From the NCBI RefSeq assembly GCF_902459465.1, contig NC_047068.1, forward strand, positions 17,445,195-17,509,194: a stretch of DNA of 64,000 bases, given 5' to 3'. The translations under genes were made by a program, and so were the position numbers. The notes beneath the pieces are model-generated. The model had not been told where the DNA came from. It did no database searches and saw only the letters and a program-made list of their open reading frames with translations. Positions 19,598 through 31,507 of the stretch are shown here, piece by piece; positions within the stretch are counted from its first letter, which is position 1; every line of letters begins with the position of its first letter. This stretch comes from Asterias rubens (lineage: Eukaryota; Echinodermata; Asteroidea; Forcipulatida; Asteriidae).

Positions 19598-20385
19598 TTA
19601 ATTACCCATACTTCCCCTGTGTTGCATATTCTATTCTCTACACTTTCATGTTTTGAATTACCCATACTTCCCCTTGTGTTGCGTATTCTCTGCACTTTCA
19701 CATTTGTTTTGAATTACCCATACTTCTTCTGGTGTTGCGTATTCTCTACACTTTCACATGTGTTTTGAATTACCCATAATTCCCCTTGGTTGTGTATTCT
19801 CTACACTTTCACATATGTTTTGAATTACCCATACTTCCCCTGTGTTGCGTATTCTCTACACTTTCACCTGTGTTTTGAATTGCCCATAATTCCCCTGGGT
19901 TGCGTATTCTCTACACTTTCACCTGTGTTTTGAATTACCCATACTTCCCCTGGTGTTGCGTATTCTTTACACTTTCACCTGTGTTTTGAATTACCCATAC
20001 TTCCCCGGTTGTTGCATATTCACTACACTTTCATTGTGTTTTGAATTACCCATACTTCCCCTGGTGTTGCGTATTCTCAACACTTTCACCTTTGTGGTGA
20101 ATTATCCATACTTTCACTGATCTTGCGTACTCTCACATGTGTTTTGAATTACCCATACTTCCCCTGTGTGGCGTATTTTCTACACTTTCAAATGTGTGGT
20201 GAATTACCCCTACTTTCACTGGTGTTGCGTTTTTTCTACACTTTCATGTGTGTTTTGAATTATCCATACTTCCCCTGGTGTGGCGTATTCTCTTCCCTTC
20301 ACCTGTGTTGTGATTTACCCATACTGCCCTTGTGTGGTGGTCTATACTCATACTTCCTTTGTGTGCTGAGCTACTTATACTGGAA
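19598..20385. repeat. 56-bp minisatellite array, first block
   Basis: About 14 degenerate copies of a 56-bp unit containing gaattacccatacttcccc, then gtgttgcgtattctctacac. The copies grade at the right edge into gtgtggtga-containing units like those of the 51-bp array. Confidence 0.9.
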
Positions 20386-20900
20386 TATTTACCCCTTTCA
20401 AGTCTATAAACATGATAGGCCTAAAGGGCATAAATTGTTAGTCAAGGTTAACGACTCAATACATGGTACATTGTAAGTATTTAATTAGTTAGTTTTGTAC
20501 ATTAATCTATATCCCAGGGTTGTGCTAATAATCTTGTCTGGTGATCTACCCATACTTTACTTTGTGATTAATGTCCCTTCCCCTTGAGTGGTGAATTGCT
20601 TACACTTTTCCTTGTGTGGTGATCAACCTATTCCTTACACTGTGGTAAATGACACTTCACCTTGTGTTGTGAACTACTCACACGTAGTCCCTTGTGTGGT
20701 GAAATATACATACAACCCTTTGTATGGTGAAATAACCACTTTGACTTCTGCTTAGATTTATCCACACTTCTCCCTGTGTGGTGAATCACTAAAGTATTCC
20801 CCTTTTGTCCCAAGATCCATCCCGTATCTGCACTAAAGATGTATGATTCAGATATCAATTAATTCATCAATGAAAAACTAACAAAAATTATCATAAAACC
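20386..20900. repeat. Degenerate copies of the same minisatellite
   Basis: Recurring ccttgtgtggtga and tacccatac pieces without regular spacing from 20,520 to 20,800. Probably an old, decayed part of the array. Confidence 0.55.
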
Positions 20901-20908
20901 AAAGAAAT

Positions 20909-21170
20909 ATCTTCCCTTGCAGATAATCAGGGCACTCTGATTGTCTTCTAGGGAAACAGTATTACCAGTCAGAGAGCATCCTGGTTGAAACTGTTCAGAG
21001 AAATTTCAAACAATTTTTGTCTTCCGATTTTTTGGATGAATATAATTTATACCTTCCCTTGCGGATAATCTGGGCACTCTGATTGTCTTCTTGAGAAACA
21101 GTTTTACCAGTCAGAGAGCACTCTGATTGAAACTGTTCAACAAAAATTCAAACAAATTTTTGCAGAAATT
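20909..21170 (+). repeat. Direct duplication of about 115 bp with a conserved frame
   Basis: Segments at 20,909-21,020 and 21,052-21,168 share ttcccttgcagataatc-type starts and agtcagagagca. One frame reads KQYYQSESILVETVQRNF in the first and KQFYQSESTLIETVQQKF in the second. Most differences are conservative, hinting at former or present coding. The acceptor gattgtcttctag exists only in the first; no donors are clear. Confidence 0.4.
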
Positions 21171-21442
21171 GTAGATGCTAAGAATTGAAGAGAAAATCCT
21201 AACCACCCTGTCTGAATCATATGTCTTTGTGTAATTATTTTAATGTAATTAGTTTAAATGTACGAGTTGCTCCTACCAAAGAATGAGACAATGAAAAAGA
21301 GTTGTTTTAAATAAAATAATGATTTTTCTTGCAAGCAAAGCCATTATTCAAGAAACTGGGCAAGCATAAAAACGAAATTATGGAAATCTCAGTATCTTGC
21401 AGAGATGTGGACTTTTCTATCCAAAAAAGGAATGATAAAACA

Positions 21443-21474
<32 letters not shown>

Positions 21475-21768
21475 TCAGTGTTTTAAAAAAATTTTGATTT
21501 ATTAACGTTTGTCAGAAATTGAGCAAAATTATGGAAATCTCAGTATCTTGCAGAGATATGGAAATTTCTATTAAATACAACGATAAAATTCCTTTACTTG
21601 TACTATTGTCATTTGGGATTTAGCTCTGAAAGATATTGAGAATATTTTCAGAGCTCAAGGTAAAAACCACAGAAATATCTTTCTGACTCATCGTGTAGGA
21701 GCAGCTCATTCTCATGAGGGTTTTCATGTATGTTAGGGCCTCATCCAAACCCTCTGAAAAACTCGCAG

Positions 21769-21854
21769 AGTTGTGCAAACACCTGTGCCTGTTGGTGGAC
21801 CCCCTCGGCTGCCTGGAACAAGTGTTGGTCCTGGTGGTCTGGGTGCGATGGAAG
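21769..21854 (+). CDS. Candidate exon, Pro/Gly-rich (VVQTPVPVGGPPRLPG)
   Basis: Acceptor aaactcgcag and donor GAAG/gtatgt bound 86 nt. The frame reads VVQTPVPVGGPPRLPG followed by TSVGPGGLGAME. Homologous sequence lies inverted at about 26,408-26,600 on the minus strand. Downstream of the donor the homology continues with a frame broken by one TAA, so this copy may be a relic rather than a live exon. Confidence 0.35.
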
Positions 21855-22010
21855 GTATGTTCTCTGTTCAGTGAAGTTTAATTAGATGCACCACTAGTGT
21901 TTTGTTTCACTGGTGTAACGCCTTACAAATTTGATGAGCTAGAGCAAAGCAATTTTTGGATGCAAACATACTTGCGCATTATGAGCTGGAAAGTAGTGGT
22001 TGGTCCCTAA

Positions 22011-22369
22011 AACGTTTGGTTCGGCAAGATCTCTCAAGACGTCGGGATGAGGGCCCCTTATTATTTAGCCTTTTGTTGGTCACGTCACTCTTTTGTTCTC
22101 TAGTAAACAGGTTTGAACTGGGGATCTTTCAAGATCATCAAAGGTGCCTTGAGATGTCTTTGCTTGAGCCAATGGAATCTGGACTTGGTGGATGATGAGG
22201 ACTTCTATTCAGTTGATGATTTGAGGGGTGGAGAAACATATTCTGCTTGGTCATGCCACATTACATCAAAAATATATAGTAAGAACACCTTTTTACTGCC
22301 TTTTGATACCAAAGATGACATTGGATTTTTATCATTCGAATTGGTTAGTTTTTAGAAGAGGTCAACGGT
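22011..22369. other. Unassigned stretch next to the array
   Basis: No convincing exon; overlapping short frames only. Confidence 0.25.
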
Positions 22370-25300
22370 TGCATATTCTCTACTCTTTCATTGTGCTTTG
22401 AATTACCCATACTTCCCCTGGTGTTGCCTATTCTCTACACTTTCATTGTGTTTTGAATCACCCATCCTCCCCTTGGTGTTGCGTATTCTCAACACTTCCA
22501 ACTGTGTTTTGAATTACATATACTTCCCCTGGTGGTGCGCATTCTCTACACTTTCACATATGTTTTGAATTACCCACACATCCCCTGGTTTTGCGTATTC
22601 TCAACACTTTCAACTGTGTTTTGAATTACCCACACATCCCCTGGTTTTGCGTATTCTCAACACTTTCAACTGTGTTTTAAATTACCCATACTTCCCCTGG
22701 TGGTGCGCATTCTCTACACTTTCATTGTGTTTTGAATCACCCATACTTCCCCTGGTGTTGCCTATTCTCTACACTTTCATTGTGTTTTGAATCACCCATC
22801 CTCCCCTTGGTGTTGCGTATTCTCAACACTTCCAACTGTGTTTTGAATTACATATACTTCCCCTGGTGGTGCGCATTCTCTACACTTTCACATATGTTTT
22901 GAATTACCCACACATCCCCTGGTTTTGCGTATTCTCAACACTTTCAACTGTGTTTTGAATTACCCACACATCCCCTGGTTTTGCGTATTCTCAACACTTT
23001 CAACTGTGTTTTAAATTACCCATACTTCCCCTGGTGGTGCGCATTCTCTACACTTTCATTGTGTTTTGAATTGCCCATACTTCCCCTGGTGGTGCGCATT
23101 CTCTACACTTTCACATATGTGTTGAAAATACTCATACATCCCCTGGTTTTGCGTATTCTCAACACTTTCAACTGTGTTTTGAATTATCCATACTTACCCT
23201 GGTGTTCTGTATTCTCTACATTTCACTTGTGTTTTGATTACCCATACTTCCACTGGTGTTGCGTATTCTCAACACTTTCAACTGTGTTTTGGATAATCAA
23301 TACGTCCCCTGGTGTTGCGAATTCTATGTGTTGTGAATTGCCAGTACCCATACTTCCTCTTGTGTTTCGTATTCTCTACATTACCCATCATCCCCTGGTT
23401 TTGCGTATTCTCAACACTTTCACATATGTTTTGAATTACCCACACTTCCCCTGGTGTTGCGTATTCTCTACACTTTCACCTGTGTTTTGAATTACCCACA
23501 CTTCCCCTGGTGTTGCGTATTCTCTACCGTTTCACCTGTGTTTTGAATACCCATAATTTCCCTAGTGTTGCGTATTCTCTACACTTTCACCTGTGTTTTG
23601 AATTACCCATAATTCCCCTGGTGTTGCCTATTCTCTACAATTTCACCTGTGTTTTGTATTACCCATACTTCCCCTGGTCTTATTCGCGTATTCTCTACAA
23701 TTTCACCTTTGTTTGAATTACCCGTACTTCCTCTGGTGTTGCGTATTCTCAACACTTTCAACTGTGTTTTGAATTACCCATACGTCCCCTGGTGTTGCGT
23801 ATTCTCTACACTTTCACAGTTGTTTTGGATAATCAATACGTCCCCTGGTGTTGCGAATTCTATGTGTTGTGAATTGCCAGTACCCATACTTCCTCTTGTG
23901 TTGCGTATTCTCTACATTACCCATCATCCCCTGGTTTTGCGTATTCTCAACACTTTCAACTGTGTTTTGAATAACCCATACTTTCCCTGGTGTTGCGAAT
24001 TCTCTACACTTTCACATATGTTGTGAATTACCGGTACCCATACTTCCTCTGGTGTTGCGTATTCTCTACATTTTCATCTGTGTTGTGAATTACCCATAAT
24101 TCCCCTGGTCTTATTCGCGTATTCTCTACACTTTCACCTGTGTTTTAAATTACCCATAATTCCCCTGGTCTTATTCGCGTATTCTCTACACTTTCACCTG
24201 TGTTTTGAATTACCTATACTTCCCCTGGTCTTGCATATTCTCCACACTTTCACATATGTTTTGAGTTACCCATACTTCCCCTGGAGTTCCCTATTCTCTA
24301 CACGTTCATCTGTGTTTTGAATTACCCATAATTCCCCTGGTCTTATTCACGTATTCTCTACACTTTCACCTGTGTTTTGAATTACCCATAATTCCCCTGG
24401 TGTTGCCTATTCTTGACACTTTCACCTGGAGTGCATTTTGGCGACCCTAACCAAAGCCCAACCAACTCAACAAGTCGGTTACCGGTTGGTCTAAACAGCA
24501 TCGTCACCGCGCTTAACCGAACACGCGAAAACGCTCAACTGTTAACCAATGTTTCTGGTTGGGGTCACAAAAACGCACTCCTGTGTTTTGAATTACCCAT
24601 AATTCCCCTTGTCTTATTCGCGTACTCTCTACACTTTCACCTGTGTTTTGAATTACCCACACTTCCCCTGGTGTTGCGTATTCTCTACACTTTCACCTGT
24701 GTTTTGAATTACCCACACTTCCCCTGGTGTTGCGTATTCTCTACCGTTTCACCTGTGTTTTGAATACCCATAATTTCCCTAGTGTTGCGTATTCTCTACA
24801 CTTTCACCTGTGTTTTGAATTACCCATAATTCCCCTGGTGTTGCCTATTCTCTACAATTTCACCTGTGTTTTGAATAACCCATACTTCCCCTGGTCTTAT
24901 TCGCGTATTCTCTACAATTTCACCTTTGTTTGAATTACCCGTACTTCCTCTGATGTTGCGTATTCTCTTCACTTTCACCTGTGTTTTGAATTACCCATAA
25001 CTCCCCTGGTCTTATTCGCGTATTCTCTACAATTTCACCTTTGTTTGATTTACCCGTACTTCCTCTGGTGTTGCGTATTCTCTTCTTTTTCACCTGTGTT
25101 TTGAATTACCCATAATTCCCCTGGTCTTATGCGCGTATTCATTACAATTTCACCTGTGTTTTGAATTACCCGTACTTCCTCTCGAGTTGCGTATTCTCTT
25201 CACTTTCACCTGTGTTTTGAATTACCCATAATTCCCCTTGTCTTATTCGCGTACTCTCTACACTTTCACCTGTGTTTTGAATTACCCACACTTCCCCTGG

Positions 25301-25905
25301 TGTTGCGTATTCTCTACACTTTCACCTGTGTTTTGAATTACCCACACTTCCCCTGGTGTTGCGTATTCTCTACCGTTTCACCTGTGTTTTGAATACCCAT
25401 AATTTCCCTAGTGTTGCGTATTCTCTACACTTTCACCTGTGTTTTGAATTACCCATAATTCCCCTGGTGTTGCCTATTCTCTACAATTTCACCTGTGTTT
25501 TGAATTACCCATACTTCCCCTGGTCTTATTCGCGTATTCTCTACAATTTCACCTGTGTTTTGAATTACCCGTACTTCCTCTCGAGTTGCGTATTCTCTTC
25601 ACTTTCACCTGTGTTTTGAATTACCCATAGTTCCCCTGGTCTTATTCGCGTATTCTCTGCACTTTCACCTGTGTTTTGAATTACCCATAATTCCCCTGTT
25701 GTTGCGTTTTCTCTTCACTTTAACCTGTGTATTGAATTACCCATACTTCCCCTGGCGTTTGATTCTCTACACTTTTACCTGTGTTTTGAATTACCCATAA
25801 CTCCCCTGGTTTTGCCCATTCTCTACACTTTCACCTGTGTTTTGAATTACCCATACTTCCACTGCTGTTGCGTATTCTCTACAACAAGACGTGTTTGGTG
25901 ACAAC
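22370..25905. repeat. 56-bp minisatellite array, main block (about 3.5 kb)
   Basis: Roughly 60 copies of a unit reading gtgttttgaattacccatac / ttcccctggtgttgcgtatt / ctctacactttcacct. Longer stretches recur nearly unchanged: about 22.4-22.7 kb against 22.7-23.0 kb, and about 24.6-24.9 kb against 25.2-25.5 kb. Variant units with cttattcgcgtattc form a subfamily in the right half. One transposon has inserted at 24,428. ORFs reading through it are repeat artefacts. Confidence 0.95.
24428..24581. mobile_element. 154-bp MITE inserted in the minisatellite
   Basis: Ends ggagtgcattttggcgaccc and its near reverse complement (ggggtcacaaaaacgcactcc) form about 25-bp terminal repeats. It interrupts one minisatellite unit exactly between cacct and gtgtt; the flanks allow at most a 3-bp duplication (cct). 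A related end, ggggtgcgttttggcggtca, occurs at about 37,674. Confidence 0.85.
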
Positions 25906-26030
25906 CCATACTGTCTTCGAGTGGTGAATTTATCACAATTAATCGTAGTCCTGTTGAAGTATTTGGTCACTTTACGTTTTCTTTAGGGATGGTAGACTTA
26001 ATATTGATCCAATGTCATCTCCAGTATCAT

Positions 26031-26424
26031 TTATTGGCAAACATGCAGTGAGAAAAAATCACTACTTATCATGCTCAAACTGTTTAACAAATTTGTGACG
26101 TTTGTGTAATACGTCAGCACTTTTCCGAAGAGTTTTGGCGACTTGCTTGTCACACAATTGGTAACTAAATTACTGGCCATTACAGAACTTGTTTCTTCGA
26201 CTAGCACATCATCATCTGGATCAAAGTTGTCATCATCTGTCGAGTTAGGATCCCATTGGAACAAGCGTCGACACCTCTTGGCACCACAAGTGCAGCTTGG
26301 TTGCGAAACCACAATCGGTGAAATCCTAAGCACTCTTGAGGGCACCATTTCATTTAAGCAAGCAACAACTACCTTCTGCTCAGCACTTCTGCGTCTAAAA
26401 CAAAGCGCTAAACTGCGTCTAGCT
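26031..26424 (-). CDS. Unrecognised open frame, acidic, possibly an exon or relic
   Basis: An open frame of about 130 codons contains PSCTCGAKRCRRLFQWDPNS followed by an acidic DDDNFDPDDDVLVEE stretch. The Cys pattern CTCGAKRC and acidic tail look protein-like, and the strand and position continue the relic at 26,408-26,600. There is no clear acceptor. Family not recognised. Confidence 0.3.
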
Positions 26425-26600
26425 CGTTAGATTTGTAAGACAGTACATCGTTGTTACAAACCACTAGTAGCGCATCTAATTGAACTTCACTGAACAGAGA
26501 ACATATCAACCATTGCACTTGGACCTTTGGACCATCACAAGTTCCAGGTGGCCGAGGGGGTCCACTGACAGGCACAGGTGTTTGCACGACTCTGCTTTTT
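26408..26600 (-). pseudogene. Inverted copy of the 21.8-kb coding piece
   Basis: On the minus strand it reads VVQTPVPVSGPPRPPGT then CSLFSEVQLDALLVVC, matching + strand sequence at 21,769-21,960. That copy has VVQTPVPVGGPPRLPGT and CSLFSEV-stop-LDAPLVFC. The reading frame continues to a TAG here. Together the two copies bracket the main minisatellite array in opposite orientation. Confidence 0.5.
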
Positions 26601-26703
26601 TTTTGGCCAAAATTTTCAATAAAAAAATTGAACAGAACTCTCCTTGTAACTTGTACTTTATTTGCATCAACCCTACCCCCCTCCCCCCCCCCCAAATTCA
26701 TAT

Positions 26704-26810
26704 GTTGAAGGTCCATCTTATCTCGATGGAACCCACCCCACACTATAAGGACCAATGTTAGCCCCCTACTGTGTGGGGTGGGTTCCATCGGGTTAAGATG
26801 GACCCTCAAG
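26704..26810. repeat. Hairpin element (ggtccatctta arms)
   Basis: Arms of about 36 bp, starting gttgaaggtccatctta and ending taagatggaccctcaa, flank a loop of about 30 bp. They include ggaacccaccccacac and its complement. Confidence 0.8.
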
Positions 26811-26998
26811 CCACCATATTTAACTACAGTGCAATTGGATATGTATAAAGTCGCTTTTAGCTAAGTATTTTTGCGCATATGAAATTAGGTGTAGAAATAA
26901 TACACACCCATGGCTGCACTGTGTTCAAATATGGTGGGCCAAGTAGACGACTCAAGAAATAATGAGATATTAGTCTTTGAGTTTAGGGCAATTAAAAC

Positions 26999-29240
26999 TT
27001 AAATTAATTCACCCTTAAAAATTAGCTTTATTTTCGTACACACAAAACCAAACTTGATAAAACCATTTTCAAGCAAAATTTGATAAAGCCACATTTTCGG
27101 GCAAAATTTGATAAAACCATAAGAGTATAGCCTTGTAAACATTTTCAGGCAAAATTTGACAAAAAACCACTTGTTCTGGCAAAATTTAATGAAACCCATA
27201 AGGCCTTGTAAACATTTTCAGGCAAGTTTGATAAAAACCACATGTTTGGGCAAAATTTGATAAAAACCATAAGACTATAGCCTTGTAAACAATTTCAGGC
27301 AAAATTTGATAAAACCATTAGGCTATAACCTTGTAAACATTTTCAGGCATAATTTGATCAAAACCACAAGGCTATACCTTGTTAACATTTCCAGTCAAAC
27401 TTTGATAAAAACACATTTTGTAAAAATTTGTGAAAAACCATAAGGCTCGCCTTGTACACATTTTAGGTCAAAGTTTGATAAAACCACATTTTCTGGCAAA
27501 ATTTGTGAAGAACCATAAGACTATATAACCTTGTAAACATTTTACGGCAAAATTTGATAAAACCACATTTTCGGGCAAAATTTGTGAAAAACCATAAGAC
27601 TATAGCCTTGTAAACATTTTAAGGCAAAGTTTGATAAAAACCATAGCAAAATTTGTTAAAAACCACATTTTCAGGCAAAATTTGATAAAAACCATAAGAC
27701 TAAAGCCTTGTAGACATTTTCAGGCAAAATTTGTTAAAAACCACATTTTCTGGCAAAATTTGATAAAACCATTAGGCTATAACCTTGTAAACGCTTTCAG
27801 GCATAAGTTGATCAAAACTACAAGGCTATATATACCTTGTTAACATTTTCAGTCAAACTTTGATAAAACCACATTTTGTAAAAATTTGTGAAAAACCATA
27901 AGCCTAGCCTTGTACACATTTTAGGTCAAAATTTGATAAAACCACATTTTCTGGCAAAATTTGTGACAAAACCATAAGACTAAAGCCTTGTAAACATTTT
28001 CAGGCAAAATTTGATAAAAACCACATTTTCTGGCAAAATTTGTGAAAAACCATAAGACCATATTGCCTTGTAAACACTTTCAGTCAAAATTTGTTAAAAA
28101 ACACATTTTCTGGCAAAATTTGATAAAACAATTAGGCTATAACCTTGTAAACATTTTCAGGCATAAGTTAATCAAAACCACAAGGCTATATATACCTTGT
28201 TAACATTTTCAGTCAAACTTTGATAAAACCACATTTTCGGGCAAAATTTGTGAAAAACCATAAGGCTAGCCTTGTACACATTTACGGGCAAAATTTGGAG
28301 AACCATACCTTGAAAACATTTTCAGGCAAAATTTGATAAAAAACACATTTTCTGGCAAAATTTGTGAAAAACCAAAAGACTATAGCCTTGCACACATTTT
28401 TGGTCAAAATTTGATAAAACCACATTTTCGGGCAACATTTGATAGAAACCATAAGCATTTTCAGGCAAAATTTGATAACCATTTTCTTGCAAAATTTGAT
28501 AAAACCACATTCTCGGGCAAAAGTTGTGAAAAACCATACCTTGTAAATATTTTTAGGCAGGATTTGATAAAAACCATAGCCTTGTAAAAATGTTAAGGTA
28601 AAATTTGTTAAAAAACACATTTTCTGGCAAAATTTGTGAAAAACCAAAAGGCTATACCTTGTTAACATTTCCAGTCAAACTTTGATAAAAACACATTTTC
28701 GGGCAACATTTGATAGAAACCACATTTTCTGGCGAAACATAGCCTCGTACACATTTCAGGTCAAACTTTGATAAAACCACATTTTCGGGCAAAATGTGAG
28801 AAAACCCATAAGATATTTTTAAACATTTTCAGGCAAAATTTGATAAAAACTATAATTATTCAAGCAAAATTTGATAAAAACCACAAGACTTTATATAGCC
28901 TTGTAAAACATTTTCAGGCGAAATTTTATAAAACCACATTTTCGGGCAAAATTTGTGAAAAAACACATTTTGAGGCAAAATTTGATAAAAAAACAAATTT
29001 ATATAGCATCGCACACATTTTAAGGCAAAATTTGATGAAGCCACATTCAGGCAACGTTTGATAAAAACATAAGGCTATATATATAGCCTTGCACACATTT
29101 TCAGGCAAAATTGGATCAAACCATAAGGATATAAAGCCTTGCCCACATTTTCAAGCACAGTTTGATAAACCCTTTTTTCAGACAAATTAGATAAAGCTAC
29201 ATTTTCAGGCAAAATTTGATAAAACCATAAAGCTATAGGC
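26999..29240. repeat. Satellite array 1 (about 31-bp submonomers, 78-bp unit)
   Basis: Repeated ttttcaggcaaaatttgata, aaaaccacattttcgggcaa and accataagactatagccttg segments. A typical 78-bp unit holds two related submonomers plus a spacer with ccttgtaaacat. Copies are irregular, with deletions. The same family forms the array at 49,013-51,258. Confidence 0.95.
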
Positions 29241-30208
29241 CTAATGAATACTATTTGGGGGGGGGGGGGTCCAGATCAAGGTTACTGTATACAACTGACA
29301 AAGTAAAACATCACAGTTTTGCAAAACATAAACATGATTCATTAGAATCTGAGGTGATTTATCAATAGTAATATGTTAACCGACCCATAATCTTGTAATT
29401 AAGTACACCATTGCAAGGAACAAATTTTAGTTACAAATTTGGTCTATTCATCCTGGTAAGGTTTGTTCAATTTAGCAGGGCTACCAATCGTGCAGGTCCC
29501 AGGATACCGGCCCCACGCGCTTTTCCAGATCATCGGGGCCATTGCACCGCCCTCCCGAGCGGGTCCGGTCCGCCGCCCCAGGGTTACCCAGGGCAGTCCC
29601 CTACTTTACTAAGGCGGTCCGCTAGCCGAAAAGACTAGGGACTACTTCCGTTGGTCAACCATTTGTGATAACACTGGCCCTCCTAAGGAAAGGAGCCCGA
29701 ATGCACCTTTAAGATCAACCACCCAGTGGCCCGAGCCGGAAGTAGGACCCCACCTGCCACGTGCAAGTGTCCAGGTCCCTTTAATCTTTGTAGTTGCCGC
29801 ACCACCAAGGTAGCGCAAAAAAAAACGCGTATGTGCTTGTTATTTGCAATGGTGCTCGTATTTACAAGATTACGGGACTTTTTAGTTATTACTATTGATG
29901 AATCACCGCAGATTCAAATGAAAAGTGTAAAGTTTTTCATTACTGTGGTGTTTTACTTGTTCATGTGTATAAAAAGTAACCCCTTTCTAGTAATTTCGGC
30001 CCAAAATAGGTACACAATGTGTCTTTTCTACATTTAAACTATACAGCAGTGCAATAACAACCCACTCAATATACACCAACTAGAAAAACATAGAAAATCA
30101 AACTAAGATAATACCTACAATGAATTTGTTAGTAATAGTATTGATTACAACAAATTGCTGGGTTGTTACACAGATGAAATGCTAGGATGTCTTGATGATA
30201 CTGATGTT
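29241..30208. other. Stretch with GC-rich island; no gene seen
   Basis: A GC-rich island at 29,490-29,720 stands out from AT-rich surroundings and ends cccgaatgcaccttta, like the GGTGCATTCG MITE terminus. Its left end was not found. The rest has no recognised feature. Confidence 0.35.
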
Positions 30209-30292
30209 TCATACGTGTTGCTTCCTTTGTACCATGCAGCCTTTCAAGATGTCAGTAGGGTTGATTCCCTCCATACTTGGTTGTAGGAACTT
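30209..30292 (-). CDS. Candidate terminal exon of duplicated unit 1
   Basis: After acceptor tctttccttgctag a frame of 27 codons (KFLQPSMEGINPTDILKGCM then VQRKQHV) reaches a stop at 30,209-30,211. The second unit (about 51,260-51,330) retains only parts of it because of a deletion, so this copy is the less damaged one. Family not recognised. Confidence 0.35.
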   Translation of the reverse strand, partial: KFLQPSMEGINPTDILKGCMVQRKQHV

Positions 30293-30782
30293 CTAGCAAG
30301 GAAAGATAAAGTAAACAGTTTATATGCAATTGCAGGCAAACAATTCAGTGCAAAATCTATGACCTCCTCCCAAGTGATATCAGGGTTTTGTTTTAGTGTG
30401 ATATTAGTGATCAATGTTTTCCTTATTAATTTTCAAACCATTACTTATCACTTTTTCCCGTTAAAAGTAGTCTTCTGTGAGAAAGTTTGAGAAGTACTTC
30501 TCCTTTTCTACCATCTACTCAGGGGACGTATAATTTTATGGTTTTAATTTAATTTTTAAATCAATCATCTCTCTCAAATGTATTACATTGACTGATGCAC
30601 CTGTTGAAAGCTTGACAAATTAATATTGACATAAAAACACAACTCAGCCTGTCAATTCAAATCAAGACATGAAGCTATTTTTGACTTTTGTTCAAACAAG
30701 AGCAACATGTATTCTGCACAATTGTTACAGAGCACCATTTTTGGCAAACTTATTATTAAAAGTGTGCTTTCTGGAAATTTAC

Positions 30783-30869
30783 CTTTTAATTGGGGGTGCA
30801 GCTCCTTTATCAGAGGTTTGTCTTGGACATCTACTTGTTGACGGGTACATGTCTTTGCAGATGCTAAGC
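30783..30869 (-). CDS. Conserved exon of duplicated unit 1 (LASAKTCTRQQ...)
   Basis: Acceptor tgtgtttcaatcag and donor AAAAG/gtaaat enclose 87 nt. The frame reads LASAKTCTRQQVDVQDKPLI then KELHPQLK. Paralogous exons with the same frame and splice sites lie at 31,508-31,602 and 51,983-52,072. Length differences between the 87- and 90-nt copies are whole codons. That is good evidence for coding at least in the past. Function unknown. Confidence 0.5.
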
Positions 30870-31507
30870 CTGATTGAAACACAAGAGAAGTGGGAAATCG
30901 TTTAGTCTCAAAAAGCTCCATTAGTTTGTCTTTACTTCCAGGCCACCAAACATTAATGAAGACAAAACATTGAGAGAAGCAACAAAATGGTTGGAGGAGC
31001 TCATGCACATCAGGAACATTGTGATTGTTCAAATAAAAATAAGCAACAGTATTTCAACATGTAAAACCTGAAATACAATTATTAGCTGCCTGTCATCTCA
31101 AATCGGTAAAAACCAAGTTTGCAGTTGATATGCAAAATCAATCTCAAGTTGTCAATCTAACACAAAAAACAATACTGTTGTTTTAGCCACAATGAGTGAC
31201 CAAAGAGCTTCTGGATGAAATCAATGACCCTTTCACACACCAAGTTTTTATATAATTTGTGTCCCCATTGAGTTATAAGCTTGCACCCACACACACAAGC
31301 TTGTTTATGCAACCGTAGACCTGATATTGTCCCTCTTTTGTTTATACTCTAAACTTTTTTTGCAGCAGCTCCCATTGGTTTTGTTAACGTATGGACCTAT
31401 TGTCCTCTTTTGTTATAGGTCCCTGGTATGAATGTGTATACCTACACACCCACACTCGGAAGGACATGTCGAAAACAGACTAAAAGTATTACTTTCTGGG
31501 AGTTCAC

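Noticed and set aside
22981-25619. Several frames of 60-170 aa rich in NYPYFPW-like repeats
   Set aside because: Artefacts of the 56-bp minisatellite; frames drift between copies and occur only on the repeat.
28282-29108. Frames with repeated KFCQKMWF-like words, also at 49,023-50,832
   Set aside because: Translation of the 78-bp satellite, no start context or splice signals.
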